This document shows, in pieces, positions 19,765 through 26,274 of a stretch of DNA of 64,000 nucleotides. Source of the DNA: Rapana venosa (Eukaryota > Mollusca > Gastropoda > Neogastropoda > Muricidae); NCBI GenBank assembly GCA_028751875.1, contig CM054138.1, forward strand, positions 41,396,209 to 41,460,208, written 5' to 3'. The notes below the pieces were generated by a model, which saw nothing but the letters and a program-made list of their open reading frames with translations, did not search any database and was not told the DNA's origin. The position numbers were made by a program, and so were the translations under genes. The first letter of the stretch is position 1. The number at the start of each line of letters is the position of its first letter.

Positions 19765-21498
19765 GACTACAAGCAGAATGAGAGATTGACTAAAATAAAG
19801 ACAGACACTGAGACACAAAGATACAAAGAGAGACTGACACAAAGAATTATTATTATTATTATTTCTTCTTCTATATCAAGGATAATGGAATAAGCACTTA
19901 TGTGCTTTTTTACATCCAGTCCCCATGTGTATGCGGATTTGTGAATTCTGTCACTTGTTCCCACCGGCACACAATGGCCTACTCTTACAAATAGTGGAAC
20001 AGGATTTAACATGTGCGCAAGATGTTCTGCATGTGTTCGCACACGGGACCTCAGTTTATAGTCTCATCTGAAGGACTTTTGGGGAGAGTGGAGTCTGCAC
20101 TGATGTTAACTCCTGAGGAAAATATCCCCTTGAACAGGAATCAAACCCCGGTTGTCAGATTGCGAGTGCAATGTTCTAACCACTAGGCTATCCCTTCCCC
20201 TCAATGAGAGAGAGGCAGGCAGACACAGACAGGCAGGCAGGCAGTGAGAGAGAAGGAGAAAGAGAGAGGGGGAGGAGAGAGAGAGAGAGAAGACAGACAG
20301 ACAGACAGACAGACTGACAACCCGGGTTCGATTCCCGTTCAAGGGGATATTTTCCCCTGGAGTTAACATTAGTGCAGACTCCACTCTCCCCAAAGTCCTT
20401 CAGATGAGACTATAAACCGAGGCCCAGTGTGCGAACGCACGCAGAACATCTTGCGCACACGTTAAATCCTGTTCTGCTGTTCATAAGAGTAGGCCATTGT
20501 GTGCTGGTGGGAAAAGATGACAGAATTTACAAAACCGCATACACACGAGGACTGGATGTAAAAAAGTGATAAGTGCTTATTCCATTATCCTTGATATAAA
20601 AGAATACATAAATAATAATAAAATAACAGACAGACAGACAGACAGAGACAGAGAGAGATAGAGACTAAGAGAGACAGGGAAACAATCTCTTGAAGAAACA
20701 ATCTCTTGAAGAAACAATCTCTTGTCTTTTTTTTTCTGAGTATGGAAAAAGGAAAATCAGAGACAGGGAAAATGGCAAGTTTATTTACAGTAGGCACTGA
20801 TCATGCTTTCACACTTTTCTAATTGAGTAAAGATCATCATTTACATAGTCCAATGATGGATGCTATAGCCAAGTGGACCGTTTAACTTCAATCCCATGGG
20901 TTCATGAAGTTGGCTAAAGATCAGTAATTGAATTAAAATAAACACACACACACACACACATATATATAATATTTATATATATGTGTGTGCATACATGCAT
21001 ATGTGTGTGCATGCACATGTGTGTGTGTGTGTGCTTGCATTCATATGTATGTGTGGTGTGTGTGTGTGTGTGTGTGTTGTGTGTGTGTGTGTGTGTGTGT
21101 GTTGTGTGTGTGGGGTGTGTGTGTTACCATGTTGTGTTTTTTTCCCCCATTCTTTCTTCAAGCAGTTTTGTCCCCCTTATTATGCTTACCTGTGAAGCCA
21201 GTGACTTGATATCCTCTATGTGCGGAATGAGTTGTCTGAACTCAAAAGCAGAGATATAGTCATCACAGTTTAGATCGTGTCCTTTGAATACGTCTACTGC
21301 ATCTTGACCAAACTTCTGCTCGATCTCGTACAATTCTCTCTCAATAGCAGGTGCTGGACCACGTGCAATCAGAACAATAAATGTGACGACAATTCCCATC
21401 ATAATACACATGAATGGCACAATAATGCAGAAAAAGACAGGAATTCTGATGGTGACACATACGATTGTCTTCAAGTGTAATAAAACTACTCCACTCAT
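3012..21498 (-). CDS. SELENON: Selenoprotein N (nine exons, complete, in-frame UGA = selenocysteine)
   Basis: SELENON is an ER membrane selenoprotein that senses luminal calcium and supports redox control of calcium handling (family knowledge). Nine exons join in frame: 21190-21498, 19389-19517, 17843-17911, 11467-11822, 10373-10524, 8421-8656, 5823-6032, 4366-4535, 3012-3081. They total 1701 nt (566 residues plus TAA), close to the vertebrate length. Domain order: membrane segment about residues 19-45; EF-hand loop D75-E86; conserved blocks [41 protein letters not shown] and [10 protein letters not shown]; thioredoxin-like motif DDQSCUGSARTLR with Sec at residue 452; then [12 protein letters not shown]. 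All introns are GT-AG. An in-frame TAA sits immediately before the chosen ATG. The TGA would be a premature stop more than 50 nt upstream of a junction, so unread mRNA should be an NMD target. SECIS and poly(A) signal lie downstream. The exact N-terminus is the least certain part. Confidence 0.96.
3145..3695. repeat. 36-bp minisatellite, about 15 copies, in SELENON intron 8
   Basis: The unit runs AAACATGAAGATCTGACAAT then CAGTTATCAATCAAAG. I counted 15 occurrences of AATCAGTTA with small variants (CAATC/CAGTC, CTGAC/CTGGC) and one unit with a 12-bp internal duplication near 3500. It starts about 65 bp upstream of the exon 9 acceptor in transcript terms. Confidence 0.92.
3778..3953. repeat. 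(TG)n/(TATG)n/(TA)n compound microsatellite
   Basis: TG repeats pass into TATG and then about 100 bp of nearly pure TA, in SELENON intron 8. Confidence 0.95.
4366..4535 (-). CDS. SELENON: SELENON exon 8
   Basis: Encodes residues 488-543 plus two bases of codon 544. It contains [20 protein letters not shown] and VNANTFLD, matching the family pattern FPVEMM..LPNGTVVHHINANYFLD in the thioredoxin-like domain. Acceptor GTCTCTCTCAG, donor AAGG|GTATGT. NGT at 521-523 is a possible glycosylation site. Confidence 0.96.
4588..4866 (-). mobile_element. SINE-B copy
   Basis: Plus-strand text has AAAGGTGTCCCATAGCCTG, AGGGGAGCGAGGCGTCAGA, TCTCCTCTCCCTCGCTGCTT and AGGGCAGATATCCATTTACA. The same ordered blocks recur at 9264, 11107, 18745, 24850 and 54469. 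On the minus strand better copies begin with a tRNA-like GGATAGCTCAGTGGT box A. The head of this copy is decayed. Confidence 0.8.
5152..5560 (+). pseudogene. LINE reverse transcriptase C-terminal fragment (decayed)
   Basis: One frame reads [20 protein letters not shown] then W, later [20 protein letters not shown] and GRPSKTW. The [15 protein letters not shown] and GRPxKTW motifs mark the C-terminal region of non-LTR retrotransposon ORF2. Two in-frame stops (5314-5316, 5512-5514) interrupt it, with no frameshift between, so it is a relic in SELENON intron 7. Confidence 0.8.
5805..5824 (-). repeat. (AGGT)5 repeat at the SELENON exon 7 donor
   Basis: The exon 7 donor is the first of five AGGT units (minus strand). 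GT dinucleotides therefore recur every 4 nt, and use of any other would shift the reading frame. Confidence 0.85.
5823..6032 (-). CDS. SELENON: SELENON exon 7: selenocysteine (SCUG) exon
   Basis: Exactly 70 codons (residues 418-487), phase 0 at both ends. The frame reads through one TGA at 5928-5930 in the motif DDQSCUGSARTLR, the redox centre of SELENON, and ends [10 protein letters not shown]. The family equivalent is DDQSCUGSGRTLR, so the TGA falls precisely on the Sec codon. The exon is GC-rich compared with its surroundings. N422-L-T is a possible N-glycosylation site. The donor lies in a run of AGGT repeats (5805-5824), giving several GT choices 4 nt apart; only the first keeps the frame. 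Confidence 0.97.
5886..5918 (-). promoter_or_regulatory. Candidate selenocysteine codon redefinition element (SRE) hairpin
   Basis: A perfect 9-bp inverted repeat (GGACCCTCC at 5887-5895, GGAGGGTCC at 5909-5917) encloses a second 4-5 bp stem (GCGAC at 5897-5901, GTCGC at 5904-5908). One base bulges and the apex is very small; one more G-C pair extends the base. The hairpin starts about 10 nt 3' of the UGA in the mRNA. A stem-loop just after the Sec codon that promotes read-through is established for human SELENON. The structure is seen directly; its function here is inferred from that precedent. Confidence 0.75.
5928..5930 (-). other. SELENON: Selenocysteine codon UGA (Sec452)
   Basis: The minus strand reads AGC TGC TGA GGG TCG, i.e. 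S-C-U-G-S. The flanking frame is conserved on both sides for the full exon, and the TGA aligns with the Sec of the family motif SCUG. It is therefore a recoded codon, not a nonsense mutation. Confidence 0.96.
6575..6692. repeat. (TG)n microsatellite
   Basis: Over 100 bp of TG with minor breaks, next to the 3' edge of the SINE-A1 at 6708. Confidence 0.93.
6708..7055 (-). mobile_element. SINE-A1, near full length
   Basis: On the minus strand it begins GGGGACAGGATAGCTTAGTG, carries a box B GGGTTCGAATCCC, then AAGTCCTTCAGATGAGACTA and the A1 tail GTAAAAAAGCATGTGTGCTT. The head adjoins a (TG)n tract. It lies in SELENON intron 6. Confidence 0.85.
7056..7148. repeat. (TG)n microsatellite
   Basis: About 90 bp of TG adjoining the tRNA-like end of the SINE-A1 at 6708-7055. 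Confidence 0.95.
7271..7311. repeat. (GCCA)n(GACA)n tetranucleotide repeat
   Basis: Five CCAG units pass directly into about six CAGA units. Confidence 0.9.
7893..8107 (+). mobile_element. SINE-A1, head missing
   Basis: Starts GACTTCGGATGAGACTATAA and runs through the CAGAACATCTTGCGCACATG block to the A1 tail ending in AATAAATAAATAAG. It is followed directly by a SINE-D tail. Confidence 0.8.
8125..8210 (+). mobile_element. SINE-D tail copy
   Basis: TCTGAGCGCTTTGATTTGTT, then GCTTTACAAGATTCAGCGCT and an ATAAATTCCATACATTATTA-type end. The same tail occurs at 17218, 35050, 38613, 48180, 52742 and 60130, always ending in (ATT)n. Confidence 0.85.
8421..8656 (-). CDS. SELENON: SELENON exon 6
   Basis: Encodes residues 340-417, starting [10 protein letters not shown] and containing [14 protein letters not shown], a family hallmark, then an acidic variable stretch and [15 protein letters not shown] helix ending EFKK. 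Acceptor GCTCGCGCAG, donor AAG|GTAAGC, phase 0 into exon 7. Confidence 0.95.
8876..9215 (+). mobile_element. SINE-C copy
   Basis: Blocks CCCCCATGGGAATGCC, TTCTGTGCTAGGAATTCCCT, TTCTTGGTCCATTCTCCTGC and CAGAAAGACTTAAAAGATAC, ending AAGAAGAAGAAGAA. It shares these with 13195, 27893 and 61676. Confidence 0.8.
9264..9556 (-). mobile_element. SINE-B, full length
   Basis: On the minus strand it starts GGGGACGGGATAGCTCAGTG, followed by GTCGGAGCACTCGCTTTCCC and the shared body. It is almost identical to the copy at 11107. TAGCTCAGTGGT is a good Pol III A box. Confidence 0.9.
10094..10350. repeat. CA/CCA/poly-C low-complexity tract
   Basis: (CA)n at 10094-10141, then CA, CACC and a C run at about 10297-10313 merging into (CCA)n. 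It explains the His/Pro/Thr and Gly/Val frames here. Confidence 0.9.
10373..10524 (-). CDS. SELENON: SELENON exon 5
   Basis: Encodes residues 289-338 plus parts of codons 288 and 339: [41 protein letters not shown]. Acceptor GCGCTTGCAG, donor GTCG|GTATGT. The split codon G|AC gives Asp339, restoring the conserved LNVDMEW. A long CA/C-rich tract sits just beyond the donor. Confidence 0.95.
10737..10938 (+). mobile_element. SINE-A1, 5' truncated
   Basis: Begins at CATCCTTCGGATGAGACTAT, contains AAATCCTGTTCCGCTTTTTG and GTGCTTATTCCATTATCCTC, and ends ATAAATAAATAAATAAAA. Confidence 0.8.
11107..11402 (-). mobile_element. SINE-B, full length, near-twin of 9264-9556
   Basis: Same ends and nearly every base as the 9264 copy, with a handful of substitutions such as AAGGTTATAGGGG versus AAGGTCGTAGGGG. 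The two flank SELENON exon 5 in neighbouring introns and share orientation. Confidence 0.9.
11467..11822 (-). CDS. SELENON: SELENON exon 4
   Basis: Encodes residues 170-287 plus two bases of codon 288. It carries the family blocks [38 protein letters not shown] and NDKYLHIVF, among the most conserved stretches of SELENON outside the redox motif. Acceptor CCCTTTGCAG, donor CAG|GTACGT. The split codon AG|A restores Arg288, giving HIVFRMHAEF across the junction. Confidence 0.95.
12350..12706. repeat. (CA)n/(TG)n/(GTGC)n/(GAGT)n complex microsatellite
   Basis: CA-rich to about 12,530, then TG, GTGC, GAGT and TG blocks up to 12,706. The two halves are partly complementary. Confidence 0.9.
13195..13480 (-). 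mobile_element. SINE-C copy
   Basis: Reverse-orientation blocks: GTCAGGCCCAGCACATCTGA, TATCTTTTAAGTCTTTCTGG, GGCAGGAGAATGGACCAAGA and CAGAAGGTGGTGATG. It matches 8876-9215 in order. Confidence 0.75.
13540..13856 (-). mobile_element. SINE-A1 copy
   Basis: Contains CTCCAGTCCCCATGTACATG, TGCACAAGATGTTCTGCGTG and, at the head, a degenerate box B (GGGTTCAAACCC, minus-strand reading) and CACCCCTG end. The head is mutated relative to the 45,053 copy. Confidence 0.8.
13860..15485. other. SELENON intron 3: low-information AT-rich DNA
   Basis: I see no exon or recognisable element, apart from a short (TATC)n at 14,575-14,610 and AT-rich unique sequence. Confidence 0.5.
15486..15603. repeat. (CA)n microsatellite
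   Basis: CA with interspersed CACT and ACAA units over about 118 bp. Confidence 0.92.
16583..16668 (-). mobile_element. SINE-A2 terminal fragment
   Basis: CTTGGCAAGAACTCCGAGGT, CACCAATGGTGGGATTTTGA, CACCTTTAAGGTAG: the end of the A2 subfamily only, as also seen at 54,837, 56,045, 57,285 and 61,310. Confidence 0.7.
17218..17306 (+). mobile_element. SINE-D tail copy with (ATT)n end
   Basis: Nearly identical to 8125-8210: GAGCGCTTTGATTTGTTGCT, CAAGATTCAGCGCTATATAA, then (ATT)n. Confidence 0.88.
17843..17911 (-). CDS. SELENON: SELENON exon 3 (69-nt small exon)
   Basis: Encodes 23 residues (147-169), [10 protein letters not shown] through FMPL, rich in aromatic and hydrophobic residues. Acceptor TTCTGTTAG, donor CTG|GTAAGT, phase 0 at both ends, so skipping it would keep the frame. 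It lies between 1.5 kb and 6 kb introns. Confidence 0.85.
18079..18338. repeat. (TG)n-(GA)n-(TG)n compound microsatellite
   Basis: TG, then GAGAG/GGGGA blocks, then about 65 bp of TG. It is in SELENON intron 2. Confidence 0.95.
18745..19033 (-). mobile_element. SINE-B copy, diverged
   Basis: Shares AGGGAGTGAGGTGTCAGAGA, CATCTCCTCTCCCTCTCTGC and GGTGAACTGGGGGACTGCAC with other SINE-B copies, but with more substitutions and small indels. It is an older copy. Confidence 0.8.
19197..19282. repeat. (CA)n microsatellite
   Basis: CA repeat with CGCAAGCG and ACGCATACGC interruptions, about 100 bp from SELENON exon 2. Confidence 0.9.
19389..19517 (-). CDS. SELENON: SELENON exon 2
   Basis: Encodes 43 residues (104-146) beginning [10 protein letters not shown] and ending TMDDLLSLD. 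Acceptor CTGTACAG|GTG, donor GAT|GTAAGA, phase 0 at both ends. The open frame runs on past the donor into intron, so the boundary rests on the splice consensus and on in-frame joining to the next exon. Confidence 0.9.
19588..19763. repeat. (GA)n/(CAGA)n microsatellites
   Basis: CAGA at 19,594-19,615, GA at 19,650-19,722 and CAGA again to 19,763. Confidence 0.93.
19845..20203 (-). mobile_element. SINE-A1, near full length (left arm of an inverted pair)
   Basis: Reads on the minus strand from GGGAAGGGATAGCCTAGTGG, box B-like GGTTTGATTCC, through AAGTCCTTCAGATGAGACTA to a tail ending (ATT)n. It faces the oppositely oriented copy at 20,318. Confidence 0.85.
20318..20620 (+). mobile_element. SINE-A1, head lost (right arm of an inverted pair)
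   Basis: Starts at the box B CCCGGGTTCGATTCCCGTTC, followed by AAGTCCTTCAGATGAGACTA and the A1 tail to ATACATAAATAATAATAAA. A GA/GGCA/CAGA spacer of about 115 bp separates it from the inverted copy. Confidence 0.85.
20942..21124. repeat. (CA)n ... (TG)n microsatellite
   Basis: A CA tract, a TA-rich centre and then TG/TGTGTTG repeats end just inside the SELENON exon 1 donor side. Confidence 0.92.
21190..21498 (-). CDS. SELENON: SELENON exon 1: membrane anchor and EF-hand
   Basis: Encodes residues 1-103 and ends in phase 0 at donor CAG|GTAAGC. Residues 19-45 ([20 protein letters not shown] and following) form a single hydrophobic anchor. Residues 75-86 ([12 protein letters not shown]) are a textbook 12-residue EF-hand loop with acidic or oxygen ligands at positions 1, 3, 5, 7, 9 and 12. 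This matches the luminal calcium-binding site known in vertebrate SELENON. The ATG at 21498 has a poor context (T at -3) and is preceded directly by TAA in frame. A better-context ATG at 21635 opens a separate short frame. Confidence 0.9.
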
Positions 21499-21506
21499 TT
21501 ACCACG

Positions 21507-21635
21507 CTACAATCGTCGGAAGTGTTCAATGTAGGGGACACATGTATTGGTTTTATCATGATCGTTTTCATCACTCGAGTCTTTTTCGGTCTCATTTCCA
21601 TTGTCTGTATTGAGATTGCCTTCATTGGTAGCCAT
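21507..21635 (-). CDS. Acidic upstream ORF (42 codons) before SELENON
   Basis: ATG at 21635 is in a strong context (A at -3, G at +4). The frame encodes a hydrophilic, acidic peptide beginning MATNEGNLNTDNGNETEKDS and stops at TAG (21507-21509), only 8 nt before the SELENON ATG used here. It is in another frame, and a single-base indel cannot fuse the two, because TAA at 21499-21501 blocks the SELENON frame. It could be a regulatory uORF, or the true cytosolic N-terminus joined through an unseen splice. Codon use alone does not decide. Confidence 0.35.
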   Translation of the reverse strand: MATNEGNLNTDNGNETEKDSSDENDHDKTNTCVPYIEHFRRL

Positions 21636-22989
21636 TCTCTCCACACGGCAAGCCAATTTCAAATATGATGCACTCTAAAAATATAAACTTGCACAACAAC
21701 TTTCTGTTGACCGAACCCGAGACAGTCGCATTAGTTTGAATCAACTCCCTCTTCCTACTGCAGGTCAATAACAAACAAAAATTGTAAGCTTATGGCTTAA
21801 ATGAAGCTACATCCACTTTGTCTGTTGATAACTTTTGAAAATATTTCTGTATCTAGAGTCTATTGCTCGAGAGAGGTATTCAAGAAAGAAGAGAAACCTT
21901 TAGTTTGTTGCTAGGGCGGAAACGTAAACACCAAGGAAGATAACTCGTTCCATTTAGCCTACTTCTCGACATCTACTGATGGGAGGTTTTGGTTCTCTTG
22001 TCCATATGATAATAAATAGTAATTGCCAATTACTATCAACTCAGAAACGCACGCTCCCTTTGCATCCAATCTTTATTGTTGTTTTTTTCTCTCCATCTCA
22101 AAAAGCCCCACTATCCTTAGCATAGCCGTATGAAGTTGATAAATGAGCTATAGACATAAAAATAGCAGTGGTTAGTCGAATCTGCAGGATTGCGAGTTAC
22201 TTCCGGTTGCAGATGTGCACCGATGTGCACAAACAAACGATTAGTATGATTACTGCCAGTTTTTTACTACAACTCAGAATCCAGATATCTCCTGCACCGT
22301 GTGTATTAATGTTCAGCAATTTTGTGATAACCATGTAGAACACAGTGGGGAAAAGCCTGTTGTCCTGTTTTATTGCAATAGTGAAGTACAATGAATGTTG
22401 CTTCATACCCTTGATTATTTCGATATCAGATATGCAGGTAAAGTTAATGACAAAATCAGTTCACTTACTGGTGATTATGATTAATAGATGATTGAGTGAC
22501 ACAGTCTCTGGATCTTCGAAATGCTGTATAATCAGATGCATATTGATATCAACTGAAGATTTGATTTTAAATTCATTTATTGTGTAACTAAAAACCACTG
22601 GTGTTAATCTCTGTACTGTTATGTCATGTGTAACTGTAAGCGTGGCAACGCACGATGTCATCTCATCTACTGTTGATGTTAATTAAGTGTTCAGATGCAT
22701 AATGCAATAAAAGATGCAGTAGATAAATCCATATTGCACCATTGTTTCTTTCAGTGAAAGGGTGCATGTAATAGATTCCTTTCAGCATGATTGATGACCA
22801 TGGTTTTATTTTGAGTGTACCTGTAGGAAGGTATAGGCAAAACAAAGTCACAACCATTGTTGTGTTCACTACCTCCTTTCTTAGTTTCTGTTAGTCATAG
22901 TCAGGTCTTGTCAATTTTCCTGAGGTCATCTTAACACGTTCAAATGGATGGAGCCTGTACCACTACCAGTGTGAAGGTTTATTCTAGTA

Positions 22990-23235
22990 TTGTACACTTT
23001 AGACAGATTTTATCACTGAGTGGATAGTGATTTTTTTTTTTGCTTCTATCCCATGGGTTTTAATCTTGGCTGTGGTGTCTGGTGAATTAAGGGTGGGGAT
23101 GTTTTCAAACTCCATGATCAGCCTGAAAGTGCAAACCTGCCAATGCTTTGATTTCCTTTGTGTGTATATAATACAGAAGAGTGAGCATGCATGTTAAAGA
23201 TCCCTTAACTTGTGTCTCTGTGCTTTGAATTATTT
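22990..23235 (+). mobile_element. SINE-F copy
   Basis: Contains CCCATGGGTTTTAATCTTGG, GTGTCTGGTGAATTAAGGGT and GCATGTTAAAGATCCCTTAA. The reverse-orientation copy at 54,930-55,190 shares CTTTAACGTGCATATT and CACTAGACGCCACCGAGATT. Confidence 0.65.
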
Positions 23236-23311
23236 ACAGAAAGTCAAAGATGCCCAGCATGCCCCCTTTACCTGGAGGGGTAAGCTCTGCCAGACTCAAC
23301 TTGCTATAGGG

Positions 23312-23655
23312 ATCATGATGGGATAACCTTGTGGTTAGCGTGATGCGCTCGTAATCTGCTGATCCGGGTTCGATTCCCGTTGAAGAGGATTTTTCCTCTG
23401 GAGTTAACATTAGTGCCAACTTCACTCTCCCCAAAAGTCCTTTGGATGAGACTATAAACCGAGGTCTGATGTGCGAATGCACGCAGAACATCTTGCGCAC
23501 ATATTAAAACCCAGTCTGCTTTTCAGAAGAGTAGGCCATTGTGTGCCGGTGAGAATGGATGGCAAAATTGACAGAACTGCATATATACACGGGAACTTGA
23601 TGAAAAAAAGCACATGAGTGCTTATTCTTATCCTCGAAATAAAAGAATAAGATAA
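23312..23655 (+). mobile_element. SINE-A1, full length
   Basis: tRNA-like head GGGATAACCTTGTGGTTAGC, box B CCGGGTTCGATTCCCGTT, body AGACTATAAACCGAGGTCTG and A1 tail to GAATAAGATAAAG. Confidence 0.88.
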
Positions 23656-24109
23656 AGATGACCTTTAGTCACTATTGGCTTTATAATCCAGTACAGTGCC
23701 CCAATGACTCTTGAAGGAGATGAGGGAAAGATCTCTTGGCAAACTATAGATTGTCAGGGAGGGAATGGCCTCATGGTTACCTCAGTTTCAGTTTGCCCAT
23801 TTTTTGGGCCTGTGGTGAGTTGATGTCAAAGCCTTCAAGACAGGAGGCTCATGGCAAAAAGTCATTGGACATTGTGGTGTGACAAAGTAATTGATATTAT
23901 TATCATCAGTAGGGAGCTTAGTATGTGGTGAGAAGCCCCCCATAGACTTGTGGCCCTGGAGATGTTATGTGATGAGCCTTGATGTAAGTAGGATGGTGAG
24001 ATCAGAGCAGCATGGAATTTAGCTGGGTAGGATTGCCACAGAAGATAGAACAGCAGAAAAAGAAAAGTTAGCAACTTACATATGAATGTAATATTACAAT
24101 TACAGACTT

Positions 24110-24330
24110 GAAGGTTGCATGTTCGAATCCCATAAGAGCCATAGGAAATTTTGTTATCAAGTTTAGGGCTCCGGCAGGCTTCTAGTTCTACCCAGAGTTA
24201 GCATGCTATATCAGCTTGTCGGGAAGACTAGGACCACAAAATCAAGCTTCATCCACTTTATGGATGTGATTTTGAGAGTGTTGATCAAAGTACCTGACCA
24301 ACACTGTAGGTGTCTTTACCTTCTCAGTAA
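24110..24330 (+). mobile_element. SINE-E copy
   Basis: Box B-like TGTTCGAATCCCATAAGAGC, then AGCTTCATCCACTTTATGGA and ACCTGACCAACACTGTAGGT. The opposite-strand copy at 57,835-58,110 shares these blocks in the same order. Confidence 0.75.
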
Positions 24331-24849
24331 GCGTAGAATACAGCCCTGTTACATAGTCTCAAAGCACAGTATACACTCAACTTCCATTGTAGCAGAATAA
24401 CATCATTTTCATCACAGTTGGTCATCATTCAGTAAAAAAAATATTTAAAAAACCCTGTCTCTCACTCGGCCCCATTTGCTCTGGTCTCATGGTGACCTCA
24501 GTTTTGGTTTTCTATGCAGCTCAATGAAATGAATAGAAAGGAATCATACAGAAGCTCTGGTTCAATGAAAGTGAAAAATATGCATGTCTTAAAAAAGCTG
24601 TTAGCATTTTGTATTGTGTCTAGTTGGTGGAGTCTCAGTATTTTATTTATCAGTTTGTCATGAGACAGATGTCAAGGTGACAATTCCCATGTTCAAACTG
24701 GTTGATTTGGGTGAGAATGACAGGATAACTGTTTTCCCTGTCATAGACAGGTGATCTTTTCACTTGATTTTCCATTGGCATTTTTTTCTTTGTTGTTGTT
24801 GTTGTTGAGATGAAATGCTTCTAAAGCAATCCTAAAAATAACTTTATTT

Positions 24850-25108
24850 AAACTCTCCCCAAGCTAAGGTTAAGCAGCATTGAGCGTGGTTACCTGGTGG
24901 ATGGGTAACCATTTGTGCACCTTCGTTTCAGTACAATCCCCCAGTTCACCCAGTTGTCAAGGGGTACCTGCTCTCTTTAGGGACAGGGAAGGTAAAAGTA
25001 GCGAGGGAGGGGAGATGGGTGCTGCCTTCAATATGCTGGCCCTAGAGAAGCTGAGGTCTCTGACACCTCGCTCCCTAATGACCGCATAGGTTATGGGAAC
25101 ACCTATAC
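24850..25108 (+). mobile_element. SINE-B copy
   Basis: Forward-orientation blocks CTCCCCAAGCTAAGGTTAAG, AGTTCACCCAGTTG, AATATGCTGGCCCTAGAGAA and TCTGACACCTCGCTCCCTAA. Confidence 0.82.
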
Positions 25109-25431
25109 ATTGTTGATTACACACATTTTTCATGCAGGACTTATAAAGAATACCAAGGAATTTTCAGAATTCCTAAACTAGGAAAGTTAAGATGATTTTT
25201 CATCTTGACCTGTTTCTTTCTAGCTTTGCTTTTCATACTTGTCATTCTTGTGAAGTTGGAATGGGTGTTACATGTGGTTATTGTTTGAAGAATGATGACA
25301 GTAAGGTGGAGTGATCTGAAGGGACTGTTGTTGTGACTTTCAGGGCAGCTGCTAGAGAATTGATGACAAGTACAGTCATAGCTGGGGGTTCTGCAGTGCG
25401 CTGTTAGAGCAGAAGCTGCCCCTCCGTCATC

Positions 25432-25609
25432 ATGTTTCACACGTCCCACATTCATGTGCCTCGCAATCGGCGGCCAAGTGCTCTGCGGACCTTCATCGCA
25501 TCCTCGTCATTTGGTCCGCCTGACACCAAAGAGCCCCTGAGGCGAGGAATCTTGCTGACTGCTGTGGCGTTTGTCCTTCTGCTTATTGGTAGCATCCTCA
25601 CCTGGCTGG
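25432..25609 (+). CDS. PPxY membrane protein exon 1
   Basis: Encodes residues 1-59 plus the first base of Gly60. It contains a basic region (RNRRPSALR), a PPDTKEP stretch and the first membrane helix GILLTAVAFVLLLIGSILTW. Donor CTGG|GTAAAG. The 5'UTR start is not defined. Confidence 0.88.
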
Positions 25610-26240
25610 GTAAAGTTGTTTTCTCTCTTTCTTTTTTCTTGTTCAAATAGTAGTTATGTTTAAAAAAAATTTTAAAAAGAGGAAAATTAGTACATATGGT
25701 AGTAGTAGTTCTGTGATTTAAAAAAAAAAAATAGCAGGCTGGTAAGGTAAGATTGTTAAAATAGTTTTGGTAGGTAGTGTTGGTAAACCCAGTTTTAGTG
25801 TACTACAGGCATTCATTTTTGTGTGTGTGTGTGATATCAAAGAAACTTTCTTTTAACTTTTCTTTTTCTCAATTTTAGTGTTTTCAAATCATATACACAA
25901 ATCGATTTGATGTCAACGTCCATGTTCAAGTTTTGGTAAAATAAACCCAGTCTCTATTACAGGCACTCATTTTTTGGGTGCTACATCAAAGAAACTCTTT
26001 TTTGTACCTTTTCTTGTTTGTTTTTTTAATTTTTCAAATCATATACACATATCAGTTTGATGTTGACATCCATGGGCAAATAATACATATCAATGCAGAC
26101 AAAGAAAAGGGAGGGGCAAATGCAAACATATATAACGCAAGACATATATATTGCAACCAATACATGCACTCTAATGACCATGCATGCATAGATACACACA
26201 CGCACGCACTCATGCTCACTCACTCTCTCACTCACTCACG

Positions 26241-26274
<34 letters not shown>

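Larger units (their letters stand above)
21720..25431. other. Head-to-head interval between SELENON and the PPxY gene
   Basis: About 3.7 kb between the two divergent start codons. It holds repeats at 22,990-23,235, 23,312-23,655, 24,110-24,330 and 24,850-25,108, and otherwise unique AT-rich DNA. I see no TATA box or other decisive promoter motif near either start. Confidence 0.55.

Noticed and set aside
21341..21646. 101-codon minus frame as an alternative SELENON N-terminus
   Set aside because: It runs out of frame with the EF-hand and would need two frame changes to join it; its peptide has no membrane anchor.
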